From Morella rubra (taxonomy: Eukaryota; Streptophyta; Magnoliopsida; Fagales; Myricaceae), in the NCBI GenBank assembly GCA_003952965.2, contig CM025853.1:293594-357593 (forward strand): a stretch of DNA of 64,000 bases, read 5' to 3'. Below are positions 24,200-37,034 of this stretch, piece by piece. Position 1 is the first letter of the stretch, and each line of letters opens with the position of its first letter. Both the position numbers and the translations under genes were made by a program. The notes under the pieces were generated by a model. That model was not told the DNA's origin, did not search any database, and saw only the letters and a program-made list of their open reading frames with translations.

Positions 24200-25830
24200 T
24201 GGATTTAGAAGCTTAAGTTATCCACAATAAGGCCACTAATATCCGATGTCTTATATATGTTACTAGTGCAATAAGGGCCATTATATGTGAGTCCGTCTTC
24301 AGATGAGAAAACATTAATCATGGTTCCAACTCTGGCGGCATTCATCATGTTTTCCCATGCAAATTGTCTACTTTTGGCCCAATGGATCCATTATTGAAAG
24401 TTGTAGCCTTCGAACTACCCGAGGCCCAGCTAAAATCTGCTTGCATGCAATTTTGAAAAAAGCGTTCTAAATTAACCCACGTCTAGGAGTCATTCGTTTT
24501 AAAAGATTAACGCAAATTGAGACCCAAAGTTCTTCACATCTTCATTGGTCTAAACAGAATTTCAACTATACAGAACTTTGTTATACAATTGCAGATCAGG
24601 CTTTTTAATTAGAAAATAAATGATAACAAAAAAATTAAGCACGTCGGAAAATTAAACACATGACCGAAATTTCAAGAGGCTGTACCATAAATGCTCAGGA
24701 CTGGCAAACATCATGTAGACCTATAAGTAATTATGAACAATTAGCCAGTTCACCACAGCTAGCCTACCAACCTATAATATTAATATAGTAGTCCAAAGTG
24801 CTCATTTTCTGGCTTCCACATCCAAAGAAAGAGTATCTTTTACTTATGCCCAGAAATTAGGTACTGTTCATTCTTAGCCCCAATTGCAGTTGACTAATGC
24901 ATCACGAAGATGCTTTTATGCCCTTAGTACTAGTTGCAACAATGACACATTCAGAATAATGTACGTCTACCACATCCAACTTGAGCAGGGACCATGATCT
25001 GCATTTCCCTCAACAAAAGGGCGGGGGAAGGAGGCGAGGCAAGATCGAAAGTTTCGACTCTCCACGAAGCGGGGTCGAAGAGAAGGCTCCACTAGACGAA
25101 CCAAATAATATTTTATTCTGATCCAGCTTTATCAATAGTGAAAAGAAGCTAGTTATTTCGGATGTATATGGACCCAAATTTCATCTCCTCAATGTTATTG
25201 TTCATAGAGTCTTGAAGTCAACTTCTTAAGCCTTTTCTCTTTCTAGAAAGTCAACTTCTCCAACGATATTATTGTACGCAAGCTGTAGATAACTCGGTTC
25301 ACTTTGTTAATTTTCTGCACCATGATAAGTGAACTGTTAATTCAAGAAAACAAATAACTAAATTGCTTCGGAGACGACGTTTGTTAATTATTTTTCGCTT
25401 TGATACGTATGGGTACAAAATTCTATGGATCACGTACTAATATTTCTATCTGCAGGGAGGATGAAGTTGGAGCATGTGTTATATATGTTCTAATTTCGAA
25501 TAATGTGTAGTCCATAAAAAAATGAAAAATAAAACAATAACAAAAATAAAACAAGATTGTTTATTGTTGGCTGAGGCTGAGGTCATTTTATGATATTCCG
25601 GTGCCAGTCCAAACTACAAGTTATAATGCCTTGCAGCCACGGCACCAAGAAACTAGCTTCGCAATAGCCAGCTTTAATGTTTGGACTTCTCTATGCCAGA
25701 GCACTCCCTTGAAAGTCTTCGTTCAAAAGGTGGCTATGAGCCTAATTACAAACCCATTGCCTCATACATAATTTTGCAATCAGATAATTGACACCAAATT
25801 AAGAAGGAAAATGGAATAAGGAAAATAAAA
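24200..25830. other. Intergenic spacer between chitinase genes
   Basis: No coding sequence recognised. The last 270 bases resemble the promoter side of the 22946 gene. A short purine-rich GC patch is at 25015-25090. Confidence 0.5.
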
Positions 25831-25832
25831 GC

Positions 25833-25842
25833 CTATATATAC
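25833..25842 (+). promoter_or_regulatory. TATA box of the 25911 gene
   Basis: ctatatatac lies about 70-78 bases before the start codon. Confidence 0.5.
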
Positions 25843-25910
25843 GTATGCTTTGTCTCTAAAGCTCTCAGGAATATATCATCGATCAATACACAGCTGCCTC
25901 CTTTCCTTCC

Positions 25911-27337
25911 ATGGCTTCAAAAACCCTTGCATATGTATTTTCCACTCTACTTTTCCTTCTCCAATTCCATTGCTATGCCGGACAATCTGTTGTAAAGGCT
26001 GTATACTGGTTTCCTGGCAGTGGATTCCCGGTTTCAAGCATAGATTCCACCCTTTTCACCCACATATTTTGTGCTTTTGCTGATCTCAATGCCAGCACCT
26101 ACCAGGTCACCATTTCTTCCTCAAACTCCGCTCAGTTCTCCAGCTTCACCCAAACCGTGCAGCAAAAGAACCCTTCCGTTAAAACCCTTTTGTCTGTCGG
26201 TGGAGGAGGCTCTAATCCATCCACGTTTGCTTCAATGGCTAGCCAAGCCAGCAGCCGCAAGTCATTCATAGATTCCTCCATTAAACTAGCCAGGTCTAAC
26301 AACTTCTATGGTCTTGACCTCGATTGGGAGTACCCCTCCACGGCCACAGAGTTCACAAACCTCGGTACCCTCCTCAATGAATGGCGAACAGCTGTGGCCA
26401 ACGAGTCCAAGAGCAGCGGCAAGACAGCCTTGCTTCTATCTGCTGCTTTCTTTTACTCTGCCAATTATTACTCGTTGAATTATCCCATTCAGGCCATTTC
26501 AAACAGCTTGGATTGGGTCAACGTGATGGCCTATGACTTCTATAGCCCGAACAGCTATTCGACACCAAATTTGACTGGACCACCTGCTGCATTGTACAAT
26601 CCAACAAGCCAAGTCAGCGGGGACGCTGGTACCACTGCTTGGATTCAGGCAGGAGTGCCAGCCAAAAAGCTAGTCCTCGGCTTTCCATTTTATGGGTATG
26701 CCTGGCGTCTAGTAAATGCAAACAACCATGGAATATTTTCACCGGCAAATGGAGCGACCATATCCTCAGATGGGTCCATAACGATAGCCAAATCAAGGAT
26801 TTCATAACCCAGAATGGTGCCACAGCGGTGTTCAATTCCACGATTGTCACAGACTATTGCTATGTTGGGTTGACCTGGATTGGTTATGATGATACCCAGA
26901 GTATCTCGACTAAGGTTACTTATGCTAAGGGAAAGGGATTGCTGGGTTACTTTGCATGGCATGTGGGCGCCGATAAAAATTTCTCTCTTTCTCAAACAGG
27001 TCAGTACGGATGCAATTATTCTTTTGCAGCTTTGCTCAACCCAAACACTTAAGATTTCGATTTCATGATAGTTATCAGTGGGTTTGCTGTCTATGCCAAG
27101 TTTTGGGTTTTCATTGGTGTGGACGATACATAGCAATATAGCATGCCGGCATTAATATTGCTTTAATTTTCTTCTTGTCTGCGTGATGTGCTCTGATTAA
27201 GGTCTAGTACTGCATCTGATCTCATTAGGTCTTTGATTACTGCTGTTCCTATTTGGATTTTTACAGCTGATCATTGTTTGCCCAACACCTGACACATAAT
27301 TCTTGTTGGTGCAGCTTCACGCGCATGGGGAGCCTAG
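25911..27337 (+). pseudogene. Secreted class V chitinase (GH18) with a one-base frameshift
   Basis: Close tandem paralogue of the 22946 gene with the same layout: signal peptide at residues 1-25, catalytic YGLDLDWEYP intact, MAYDFY intact. The frame breaks near 26782. Where the paralogue reads 'ataacttatagcc', this copy reads 'ataacgatagcc', one base shorter, so the protein ends at residue 298 after a short altered tail. The normal frame then resumes and is open to the splice donor at 26999/27000. The last exon at 27315-27337 encodes ASRAWGA. Truncation removes the C-terminal barrel strands and the conserved GYFAWHVG Trp. The rest is so well preserved that the change is either recent or an assembly error. 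If it is an error, this is a second active chitinase. Confidence 0.85.
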
Positions 27338-27559
27338 AGATTAGAGACTACAAAGGTTGGACGTAGAAGCCTATATTATCCAAAATGAGACGGCCAATAT
27401 CAGTCATGTTATCTTATTCGTATAAATAAGGCCTAATGGAGTAGCATCAATAAATAATGATATCTTTGACTTCCACTGGCTGGTCGACAGGGTTTTCAGC
27501 CATTGAACTTTGATTTTGCCCATAAACCAAATCTTAATTGGGAGCAAAGGGATGAGATA

Positions 27560-28440
27560 AATACAGGAGTCAAAGTAAAGTCATGTATATCAGGGCCACT
27601 CAACATTTTTGGGGCCTTAGGCAAGTCATAAAAATGAATATTTTTAATTTAATTTTAAAAATAATAATAAATTTTAAAATTAAACATAAGTTTACTTCTT
27701 GCCTTTTTCATTTATATGCAAAATTATTAATTAAACTTTTGTATTCAAGTTTACTCAATAAATAAGTTTCGATAGATATAAATCTTAATCTATCTTGAGA
27801 TATAGTTGTTAGTAAATAATTTTTTTTATTATCTTTAGTTTTGAAAAACTTCTTTTTGCATGTGCAACTGTAACAGGTATGGTAAATAAATAGTATTCTA
27901 TATGCAATAAAAAAAAATTTCAAAACAAGATTAAGTATTTCAAGTGGAGTATTAATTTCTATTTTTGTAACTTCTTTTAAAACTTTTAATTCTGAAAATA
28001 AATTAATTTTTTATTAGATTAATCAGATATTGGTGTGCCACTGTACCGTACTGTTAAAAAAAATGATGTTACAATTGAATTGTTTGAGAACTTAATTAGC
28101 AATAAAGTACTCGTGGTAGATAATTGTGGTTTTAGGTTTTAGAAGTGAAGAATTTATTGTGAATGATGCTATTATTTTTTAATTATCTAATTAGTGTGGA
28201 ATGTACTATTAAAAAAATTAGCAATAAAGTAGCTGTGTAGACAGTTGTGCACTAAATTTTAGAGCCAAGAATTTATTGTGAATGATGATTATTTTGAAAA
28301 TTGAAGTTGATAGTGTCATTATTTTGAAAATAGAATAGTGTTAGTTTCCAGGATGTGTTTTTTATTTTTATTTTTAATTTTAATTTTATAAACTAACTTT
28401 TAAATATTCATATTTTGTAGGCCTTTCATTTTTATCTGAA
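27560..28440. other. AT-rich gene-free stretch
   Basis: Long A/T runs and repeated phrases ('gaatttattgtgaatgatg' at about 28150 and 28270). 'catttttggggccttaggcaa' near 27605 looks like a transposon end seen in many plant genomes, but no partner end was found. Confidence 0.35.
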
Positions 28441-28800
28441 TTAGTCTTCTTCCCTTATTTTTTATTGACGCTATAGCAATAATTGGGCTATAAATATTGT
28501 TCAATTTTATTGTATATACTTATACTATCTCTTTACATATTTATAAATTAACTTAATTATCTCATAACTAATTTTGCAAAAAGAGACTGTAATTCATGTA
28601 GTAGCTGTGGGCAATATTTCTTACAAGTTATATATATATGGACATAACGAATATGTACCTAACCTTGGCAATAAACAAATTTGCGATTAATTATGTAAGC
28701 CGCCTGACGTCGGACCCCCATGATCACTACCAAAGAATCTGCAGGTCCACGCTCTCATCACCATCTACGAATCTATACCAAACGCGCGTTAGCAATAAAC
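28440..28800 (+). repeat. Orphan copy of chitinase upstream sequence
   Basis: Collinear with 18058-18590: 'gctatagcaataattgggct', 'ctaattttgcaaaaagagac', 'tatatggacataacg', 'agcaataaacaaatttgcg'. No chitinase gene follows; the next recognisable features are the hAT element and the receptor-kinase pseudogene at 32549. Confidence 0.6.
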
Positions 28801-30811
28801 AAATTTGCGTGGAGGGTTTCGGTTACATTACTCCAATGGGAACAACCCTCCTCGATATTTTACGAAAAATATTTAGACTAGCTAGCAAAGCATTCTTTTT
28901 TTTTTTTTTCTTACAAATCCTAATATTTAATTAGACGTACGAGCTCTAAGAAGCAAGTTGTACATCTCAATATTATCTATTTGGAAAATCTTACTTAGAT
29001 CCTGTTTTTTTTTTCTTAATATACAATTAGATCCTATCATTGATAATAACAACAAGAGGGAGTAAAGAAAGTGACAGTCGTCTCAATTTTGCTACACTAC
29101 CCCTTGAAACATTTGGGCACGGTTTCAGATTTTTCTCCTTTTGGTACGGAAACAAATTAATAAGCTGCCCGTTGAGGGCACTGTTTTTTGTTATTTCTAA
29201 GGATTCATTGTGTACCCGACTGACCGAAACCGACCGAATAGTGTTTGGGCTCTGGCCCGGGCTTGTGGCCCAAAACACTGGACCCCCCAATATACGGTCA
29301 GGCCTCAGCCGAACCGACCCACCCAGGGCTTAATTTACAATTCCCGATTCTCCTTCTCACTTCTCAGACCCTCCGACTCTCTCCAGGTCGCCGTCGCCTC
29401 CCAGCCAGCCCACTTCTTCTTCTTCTCCGGTAAGTCCACTTCTCCTTTACGTCTAGATGAATGTACTCCCTTTCAAACATTTCTGCACTTTCATGACAGT
29501 TTCCACCATGGAGACTTTCTCGAGCCTGCCCCGTATGGTCTACAAAGTCCTCCTTTGAAGCCTTCTCCCCTCTCTCTCTCTCCCTCTGCAGTCTGCAGGA
29601 TATATTGCCTGTGCTTTGTGCAGGCAGCTCTTCATTCCTTCAAGATTGTCTACCTCATTCGGCCGAACTTCCTACTTCTGAGGTACCCAGATTGTGTTAC
29701 CCACCTAGTTCATGATTTGTTAAGGGATGGCTTATGTTTTCGGTTTCTGATGGGTTTTCTCTAACTTTTCTTATTACCTTCTTCGCTTTTTGTGTTTTTG
29801 TCATTCTGTCAATCTTACCTCCACTATCTTTCTTTTTTCTAGTTCTTTCAGGAAATAAAGCAAAAATATTTTCCCTTTTAGTCAGTATGTACGCACTTTA
29901 TAGTCCTTTTGTAGACATCTCCTTGACCTTTCACTTCTGAAATTTGGGTGCTTTGTGTGATGTCTTCCTTGGGTTGCGCTTTTTTGTTATTCTGTTTTCC
30001 TAATCGTCTGTTTGGTTGGTAAGAAATTGGAGGACATGAAAATCTTTATTTTTTTAATGAAATTTCGGCTGGGCGAGGATGAAAGTCGCGTCAACCGAAT
30101 CTAATTGCCTCAGGTTCGTCTTTGGTTTTTTGGGTTATGGAATGATTAATCAATTTCGATTCAAGAAATTTGCATATTTCTTTTCCTACATTTCCCTGCA
30201 GTCCTAACATATCACATGGGTACGTTGATTCTTGAAGTGGGTTTCTATTATTATTTTATTGGGAGTGTGAAGTTTCTTGTCGCTTTTAAATAGATTGAGG
30301 CAGCATGTGAAGAATTAGATCTAAGAGATTTAATTGGGAAGTGACTTGGCAATCACCATACCCATTAGATTTAGTCTTTGTGCATTGATTAGCCTTGTGG
30401 ATGAATGTTTGTCCGGATGGCATTAGAACGATGTTCTTGGTGATTTATAGCATGTTCTTGTTTTACAGTACACTGCAGTGATTCTACTGCCCAGACATCT
30501 CGCATTCTCGAATTTTGGTGGTGGTGGAGCTTAGGCTTATTCAGGTAATTTTAAGCTAAAACCCTATTAAAAATTTAGAAAATGATATATTAGAGATTGG
30601 AGGTTAGGGCATATGTTGGTTCTGTTGGAGATTGTAGGTCAGGGCTTATATATTGGAGTTGTTGGTTCTATTGGGTGATGAAGATATGATGGTATGTTTG
30701 TTTTCAATTTCTGATGATTTGTTTGTTTTATAAATCTTGTTGGTTCATATGCTTCTTTGTTTGTTTTTCTATATAGTAGTAACTAATATTATGTTTGTTT
30801 GTTTGTTTGTG

Positions 30812-31868
30812 ATGGATACTAATGATTCTTCAGCAAATCAATCTATTCCATCCATTAATACCGACGATGAGACCATAGATGTAGACGAGGGGCCTCGGGT
30901 AATCCTTCACGCAAACGTAAGGGGAATAAGGAGGGGTTAGTAGTTTGGGACCATTTCACAAGATTAGATGGATGTGATCCAAATGACCCACTTGCTAAAT
31001 ATAACTATTGTAGCAAGCAGTACCATTGCCACTCTAAACGGCATGGAACATCTAATATGTTGAACCATGTGTTACATACATGTCCCAAGTACCCATTTAG
31101 CAATGAATCAATGGATAAATATCAATCAGAAGAAGTTGGAGATCATGATGTTGCCAATTTAAGGGTTCATAAATATAATCCTAAAAATATACAGTTGACA
31201 ATTGCAGAAATGATTATCATAGATGAAATGTCGTTTAGGGTTGTGGAAGGTCAAGGCTTCATAAAAGTGTGTAGGGCTTTTGAACCACGGTTTCAAGTCC
31301 TTCTTGTATCACCGTAGCAAGAGATTGTATGAAACTTTATATGAGAGAGAAGGAGGAGTTGAAGAAGGTATTCAAGTCTACTTGTCAATGTGTTTGTTTG
31401 ACCACTGATATATGGACCTCCATGCAAAATCTCAACTACATGTGTCTCACGGCGCACTTTATTGATAGTTGTTGGAAACTTCAGAAAAGGATTATTAACT
31501 TTTGTTTGATTCCTAATCACAAAGGTGACACTATTGCAAAACATATGGAATCTTGTTTGTTGGATTGGGGAATTAGTGATATTTTTACTGTGACGGTTGA
31601 TAATGCTTCTTCAAATGACGTTGCAATTGAATTGTTGAAGAGATATTTGAAAGGACATGTATTGGATGGTAAGTATCTCCACATGAGGTGTTGTGCACAT
31701 ATATTGAATTTGATTGTGAATGAAGGTTTGAAAGATTGTGATGATTCAATTGTGAGGGTTCGAAATGCAGTGCGATATGTGAGGTCCTCTCCTGCAAAAA
31801 TGGTCAAATTTAAGAAGTGCGCTGAGATGGCAAAGATTGAGTGTAAGAAGTTAGTTTACAGCTTTTGA
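30812..31868 (+). pseudogene. hAT transposase (BED finger plus RICESLEEPER-like core), truncated
   Basis: Starts MDTNDSSANQ with an acidic/Ser N-terminus. After a frameshift near 30896 it reads a BED-type region (VVWDHFTRLDG, then YCSKQYHC and GTSNMLNHVLHTCP). A catalytic-core segment follows: IIIDEMSFRVVEGQGF, then (new frame) LTTDIWTSMQNLNYMCLTAHFID, IFTVTVDNASSNDVAI and MRCCAHILNLIVNEGLK. These are characteristic of plant hAT transposases and RICESLEEPER/ZBED relatives. The C-terminal hAT dimerisation domain is absent after 31868. At least two frameshifts and the truncation make it inactive. Confidence 0.75.
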
Positions 31869-32235
31869 TCATGACTATGGTTCCTTGACAATAGCTCGAG
31901 GCTATTTTCGAACACCAAAGACCTTATTTCATTATTTAACTTGTGTGTTTAATGTTGCGTAGGTATGGGTGTGGTTTGGCAAGTTTATTTGCCCCCTAGG
32001 AAATAATTGAAAGAACTTGTGTATTTAATCTTGTGAGATTAGAGGGGAGTTTCTCCTGGTGTTGCAACTCTAGGCATTCTTCTTTTTTTAGCAACATTAG
32101 CAATTTTCTCGTTTTCATGTCTCTGAACAAAAAGAACTTGTTGACTTCTTATTTAGACACCATCTTAAAGGTGATGTTACATTGACACCTCTATTCCACT
32201 GGGATTCCCAAGAAAAGTGCAGAAATGAGGCTTAT

Positions 32236-32361
32236 CCAGGGCTAAAACTAAAACTAAAAAAAAAAAAAAAAGCCTGACCCGATCCGTACGGGTCGGGTAA
32301 GCCACCAGGAAACTTACCCGCACATACCCGACCCGACCCGACCCACACAGTGAGCAGCCCT
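32236..32361. repeat. GGGTCGGGT-type hAT end
   Basis: A poly-A run is followed by repeats of 'acccgacccg' and 'gtacgggtcgggtaag', then 'gagcagcccta'. It is interpreted as the right end of the hAT element or as a small hAT-derived insertion of its own. Confidence 0.45.
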
Positions 32362-32548
32362 AATTTTCTAAGGATTCAGGAGGACTAGACAATAAAAGTT
32401 CCCTGAAAAACTACGCATTAATTATTAATTTGATGTTTCTTCTCCCCAACTGTCTATGATAAGAACTTAGTGATCCTAATACGCCTACTCTCTACCACTG
32501 GCAACGGTCTCTTACTTCCTCAGGAAATTAAGAAGTAACATTTGCTTC

Positions 32549-35500
32549 GTGATCTCCAAAGTTGTAATTTTTTTCCTCCATGTTCTTCTGTGTTCAGAGC
32601 CTTTGAGAGCACAAACTTGGATCAAAGCAGGTTACTGGCTCTCCAGCAGTGAGATACGTAGTTCAGCCATAAATTCAGCCCTTTTTACTACCTTCTTTGT
32701 GCTTTTGCTGATCTTAACTCTTCGTCCTACGAGCTCTCTTTTGTGTCATCCGATGAGAAAGATTTCTCCAACTTCTCGGATATTGTCAAGCAAAACAACC
32801 CAACAATCACCACACTTCTTGCTATTGGGGGTGGAAACGCAGACTGTTCAGTTTTTTCTGCGATGGTCAGCAAGGCTTCTTGTAGAAAATCTTTCATCGA
32901 CTCTTCTGTAAAGATAGCCAGGGCTTATGGCTTCCAAGGCCTTGATCTATGTTGGGTTTCAGCAAACACAAGCTCCGACATGACCAGTATGGGACTACTT
33001 TTCCAGGAGTGGCGAGCCACGGTGAATTCTGAGGCAAAAAATTTTAGTGGGAAAGAGCTGCTCTTGACTGCTGCTGTTCACTACGTACTCACCAGATGTA
33101 GAAAATGCTTCTTTTCCAGTGGACTCCATACGGAGTAACTTGAATTGGGTGCATGTCATGACGTATGACTACTATGGGCCTCTGTGGTCAAGCATTACGG
33201 GTGCTCATGCAGCCTTATATGACCCATCAAGAAACGCTAACACAGATTACGGTGTTGGTGCATGGATTCATAGGGGCTTGTCTGCTAGCAAGTTGGTGAT
33301 GGCTTTGCCTTTCTATGACTACGCATGGATATTAAAGAATCCCAACGACAGCGAAATAGGAGCACCGGCTACCGGTCCAGCCATTACAGATGATGGAACC
33401 AATAGTTATATGTAAGGACATCAAGGGTTACATTCAGAGATATGGGGCTGCTGTCAGATATAATATGCTACATACGTAGTGAAGTACTTGACAGTTGGAT
33501 CGACATGGATCGGCTTTGATGATATTCAAATTTTTAATATCAAGGTTTCTTATGCCAGGGAGAAGAAGCTATTTGGTTACCATGTGTGGGAGGTCTCGTA
33601 TGATGACAATTGGGAGCTTTCTCTAGCAGATAGGAGATACTGTACACCAGAAATCTTTTGGTGTCTTTGCATATTACTATTAGAATATTGTTTCTACTTG
33701 CCTGGACATGGTTTAACGAATTCAAATAGGTTATATATAATTTGAATGATAATGCACTTGCCTGGACGATCTGTCTTTCATTAACTTATAGAGTTGAATT
33801 ATCAGCTCAAGAGGACAGCAATAAACGACAGCCCAAGTGGAGATTGTTAGTGATCGTTTTGACTACTACTCCTGTTATTCTTGTGCTCGGCCTTGTAATC
33901 ACTATCGCAAGGAGGAGAATGCTCAAATCGAAAGGTAACTTTTTTCTGTTACTTTTTATTAACCACCATGATTGAAGAGTTGACATTTATAGGCTTCTTC
34001 TTGCTTTTTACTCTTTTCATAAATACAGGAATCGTTGATAGAATTAAAGAATCAGAGTCCAAATTAATAGTCAATCGTATGGCAGCAGCCGGAGATTTTA
34101 ATAGCGATGATCCTAATCTGCAAGTCTATAGTTTAGCTGAAATTGAGGCAGCTACAGATAAACTTTCGATTAAAAACAAACTTGGACAAGGAGGTTATGG
34201 TCCCGTTTACAAGGTAAGCTTTTGTTAGGCTGTTCTCAATGCTTGTTGTAAAAAGAAAAGAAAAAAAAAGTGTATACTGTGCATTGAGCCATTGTCAGTA
34301 CATGCAGGAGCTTCATCTTTGTCATTAACTAATTGGTAGAAACATGATTTTACCTATAAACCTTATAGATGGATTATGATATTATCTCTAACATCAACGG
34401 GTGTGGGAAATGAGTTAGGAATGCAAGAAATACCAATTAAGTCATGGTGGCTTTTTAATTTGTCAGGGAATATTACCAAATGGACAAGAAATTGCAGTGA
34501 AAAAACTTTCACAAGCATCTACACAAGGATTTGAAGAGTTCCAGAATGAGGTTACGCTTACTGCAAAACTACAACATGTAAACCTGGTTCGAGTTTTGGG
34601 ATTTTGCATTCAAAGGGATGAAAAAATGCTGATCTATGAATACATGCCGAACAAAAGCTTGGACTTCTACCTCTTTGGTTTGATACCTTCCTCCCTTCGA
34701 CTAGAGTACATGAGAAATCATTAAACCGACTTCATATTTGGGTGGTAACACTAGTGCCAAATCATTTTTAAGCTTAAAGAAAGCGAAGGTTATCTCAGTT
34801 TAAGCCTGCATGGTTTATGGCACATGGTGTCTCGATAACTTTTACTCATCTGCTCTCATGGTATAATAATTTATTGGACTAAAGTCATAGTTAGCCTTGT
34901 AAGTATGAGCAAAAATCAAATTGGTATCTGCAACTATTAAAAAGGTGATTTGAGACCCTTATCTTTAGAAAATCATCAATTCACACCCCCTTTCCAAATC
35001 AGGCATTAAATCAAACGAAAATTTCAAAATGCAAAATGGCCCTCCAAGACGAAATTTTAAAAAATAAACAAATATAATAAAAATTTAAGAAATAAATTAA
35101 AAATAAATAGATTATTGAAATAGAGTTTCAATTATTTTATTTAAAAAATATTACTTTAAAAAAAATATCATTTTTTTTATTTTTAATGAATTTTTTAGTA
35201 TTTTTAGTAATTTTATCTTAGAGGGGCATTTTGGTCATTTTTTATATTTTTCTGTCTAATTTAACGCCTAATTTGGATGGGGGGAGTGAATTGATGATTT
35301 TCAAAAGTTAAGGGTCTTAAATCGCTATTTTGAAAATAACAAGTACTAATTTCATTTTTTGCTCATACTTACGAGGCTAACTATATATGACTTTACCCGT
35401 AGTTTATTTATAGCCCCATGATCATTGTATGACGGTCTGTTTCTAATTTCACTTGATATTGTAGACCCTGTCAGATGGTACCTTTTGGACTGGAGAAATA

Positions 35501-36063
35501 ACATTGACATCATTGAAGGGGTTACTCAAGGGCTCCTATATCTCCAAGAATACTCGAGAATGACAATTATTCACCGAGACTTGAAACCTAGCAACATTTT
35601 ACTGGATGGAGAGATGAAGGCCAATATCTCAGATTTTGGTATGGCTAGAAATTTCACGAAAGATAAACATGAAGCCAACACAGGCCGGATAGTTGGAACA
35701 TAGTAAATAACTAATAAAGCTCCATATATAAACCAAGCTTTCTTGTCAATTCTTAACCTTGATGAAAATAAAAATCAAATGCAGCGGTTATGTTCCTCAT
35801 GAGTACATCAGAAATGGTGTATACTCCATCAAATCTGACATTTATAGCTTTGGAATTCTACTTCTCCAAATTATTGGTGGCGAGAGGAATGCTTGTTACT
35901 ATGGGCCAGATGAGAAGCTAAACCTCCTAGAATATGTAAGCAACCTTAGTACGTAGCATTGCTGAAACAAATGTGAATTAAAATCTTTCAGTCCCTCAAC
36001 TAACAGATGGGCAATATTGTTTAATTCCAAGCATATGAGCTGTGGAAAGAAGGCAAAGGGATG
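32549..36063 (+). pseudogene. CHRK1-like receptor kinase: GH18 chitinase-like ectodomain + TM + Ser/Thr kinase, interrupted
   Basis: Exons are about 32549-33632, 33806-33934, 34029-34213, 34467-34677, 35465-35702, 35785-35935 and about 36029-36063. A signal peptide (MISKVVIFFLHVLLCSEPLRA) leads into a GH18-like domain whose catalytic block reads QGLDLCWVSA, so the Asp and Glu of DLDWE are replaced. A transmembrane helix (LLVIVLTTTPVILVLGLVITI) and stop-transfer RRR follow. The kinase has GQGGYGPVYK, AVKKL, IIHRDLKPSN, DFGMAR and SDIYSFGILL, all key residues present. This is the layout of tobacco CHRK1, whose chitinase-like domain also lacks the catalytic residues. Frameshifts near 32690 and 33090, stops at 33413-33480, an altered donor near 33632 and the CACTA insertion at 36064 make it a pseudogene. 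The remaining kinase end is at 47251-47540. Confidence 0.85.
34880..35395. mobile_element. MITE inside a kinase intron
   Basis: About 516 bases with long terminal inverted repeats: 'aaagtcatagttagcc...aagtatgagcaaaaa' on the left matches 'tttttgctcatactt...ggctaact...atgacttta' on the right in reverse complement. It has an AT-rich interior and no ORF. It lies in the intron between the kinase exons ending 34677 and starting 35465. TA is the likely target site. Confidence 0.7.
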
Positions 36064-36289
36064 CACTACTAGAAAATTGACTTTTAGTGACGAAATTTTG
36101 TGACGAATTGAATTTCGTCACTAAAAGCTAATTTTTAGTGACAAAATGCTATTTTCGTAAAAAAAAAAAAAAAAATTTCGTGACGAAACTACTTTTCGTC
36201 ACCAATTGCTTCATTAAAGGTTTTATTTGTGACGAAATAAAATTGTTGTCACTAAAAGTTAATTTTTTGGTGACGAAAAGTTTCGTCAC

Positions 36290-36925
36290 ACACCGATCGA
36301 TCGGTCATACACCGATCGATCGTTAATTTTGTGACGAAATGCTCCGTCACTACATGCAAAGAGTTTAGGCGACAAATTTACATCGTCACTCAAACCGATC
36401 GATCGTTTATTAATAACCACGTGGCTTTGAAAACCGATCGATCTTTCATATTAACCGATCGATCGGTATAGTAACCGTCTGCAAATACGAAAGGTCGATC
36501 GATGCTTTAGTGAGCGATCGATCGTTTCCTTGAAACTGTGCGTTTCAATTCGGGACCGATCGATCGTTTATATAGACGATCCATCGGTATGGTAATCGAT
36601 CGATCGCTTACACCTAAGCGATCAATCGGTAAGCTACAACGTGAAGTGTTGCGTTTTGATTAAATGGCGATCGATCGTATTTTTGGCGATCAATCCCTTA
36701 GTGATACTGTACGTTTGGTTGCATGGACGATCGATCTTCTGTGCATTGAAACGCGTTGTTTTAACAATAGTGTTCGATCGGTCAAATTGATTGATCGATC
36801 TCCATTTTACGATCGATCGCGTAGTTACTAACAATCAATCGTGGGTTTTACCATTTTCCATGTACCGATCGATCCGTACATTTAGTGATCGATCGCTATG
36901 GATGGCGATGGATCACTTTTTGTTT
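36290..36925 (+). repeat. Left subterminal GATCGATC array
   Basis: About 20 copies or near-copies of an (a)ccgatcgatcg palindrome in 640 bases, spaced irregularly at roughly 17-60 bases in both orientations. Variants are gcgatcgatcg, cgatcaatcg and cgatccatcg. Such arrays are expected binding sites for the element's own TNPA-like protein. Confidence 0.85.
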
Positions 36926-37034
36926 CAACTTCATTAATAATTACGTGATTGTGATTACTTTTTTTTTTAAGTAATACGTTATTGTGATTACTTATTAACA
37001 CATATTTATATACAACTTTTGCAGTATACATAAA

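Larger units (their letters stand above)
29200..32361 (+). mobile_element. Decayed hAT-family DNA transposon
   Basis: Encodes BED-finger and RICESLEEPER-type transposase remnants at 30812-31868. On the right it ends in a run of 'acccgacccg' followed by 'gagcagcccta', a subterminal and terminal style common in plant hAT elements. 'ccgaccgaaaccgaccg'-like repeats near 29215-29240 may belong to the left side. A leader with a splice donor (ttctccg|gtaagt, about 29428) and introns precedes the ORF. The exact ends and an 8-base target duplication were not found. Confidence 0.5.

Noticed and set aside
29210..29764. 184-codon plus-strand open frame
   Set aside because: Low-complexity Ser/Leu/Pro composition, overlaps other open frames, contains an apparent splice donor and looks like the leader of the hAT element.
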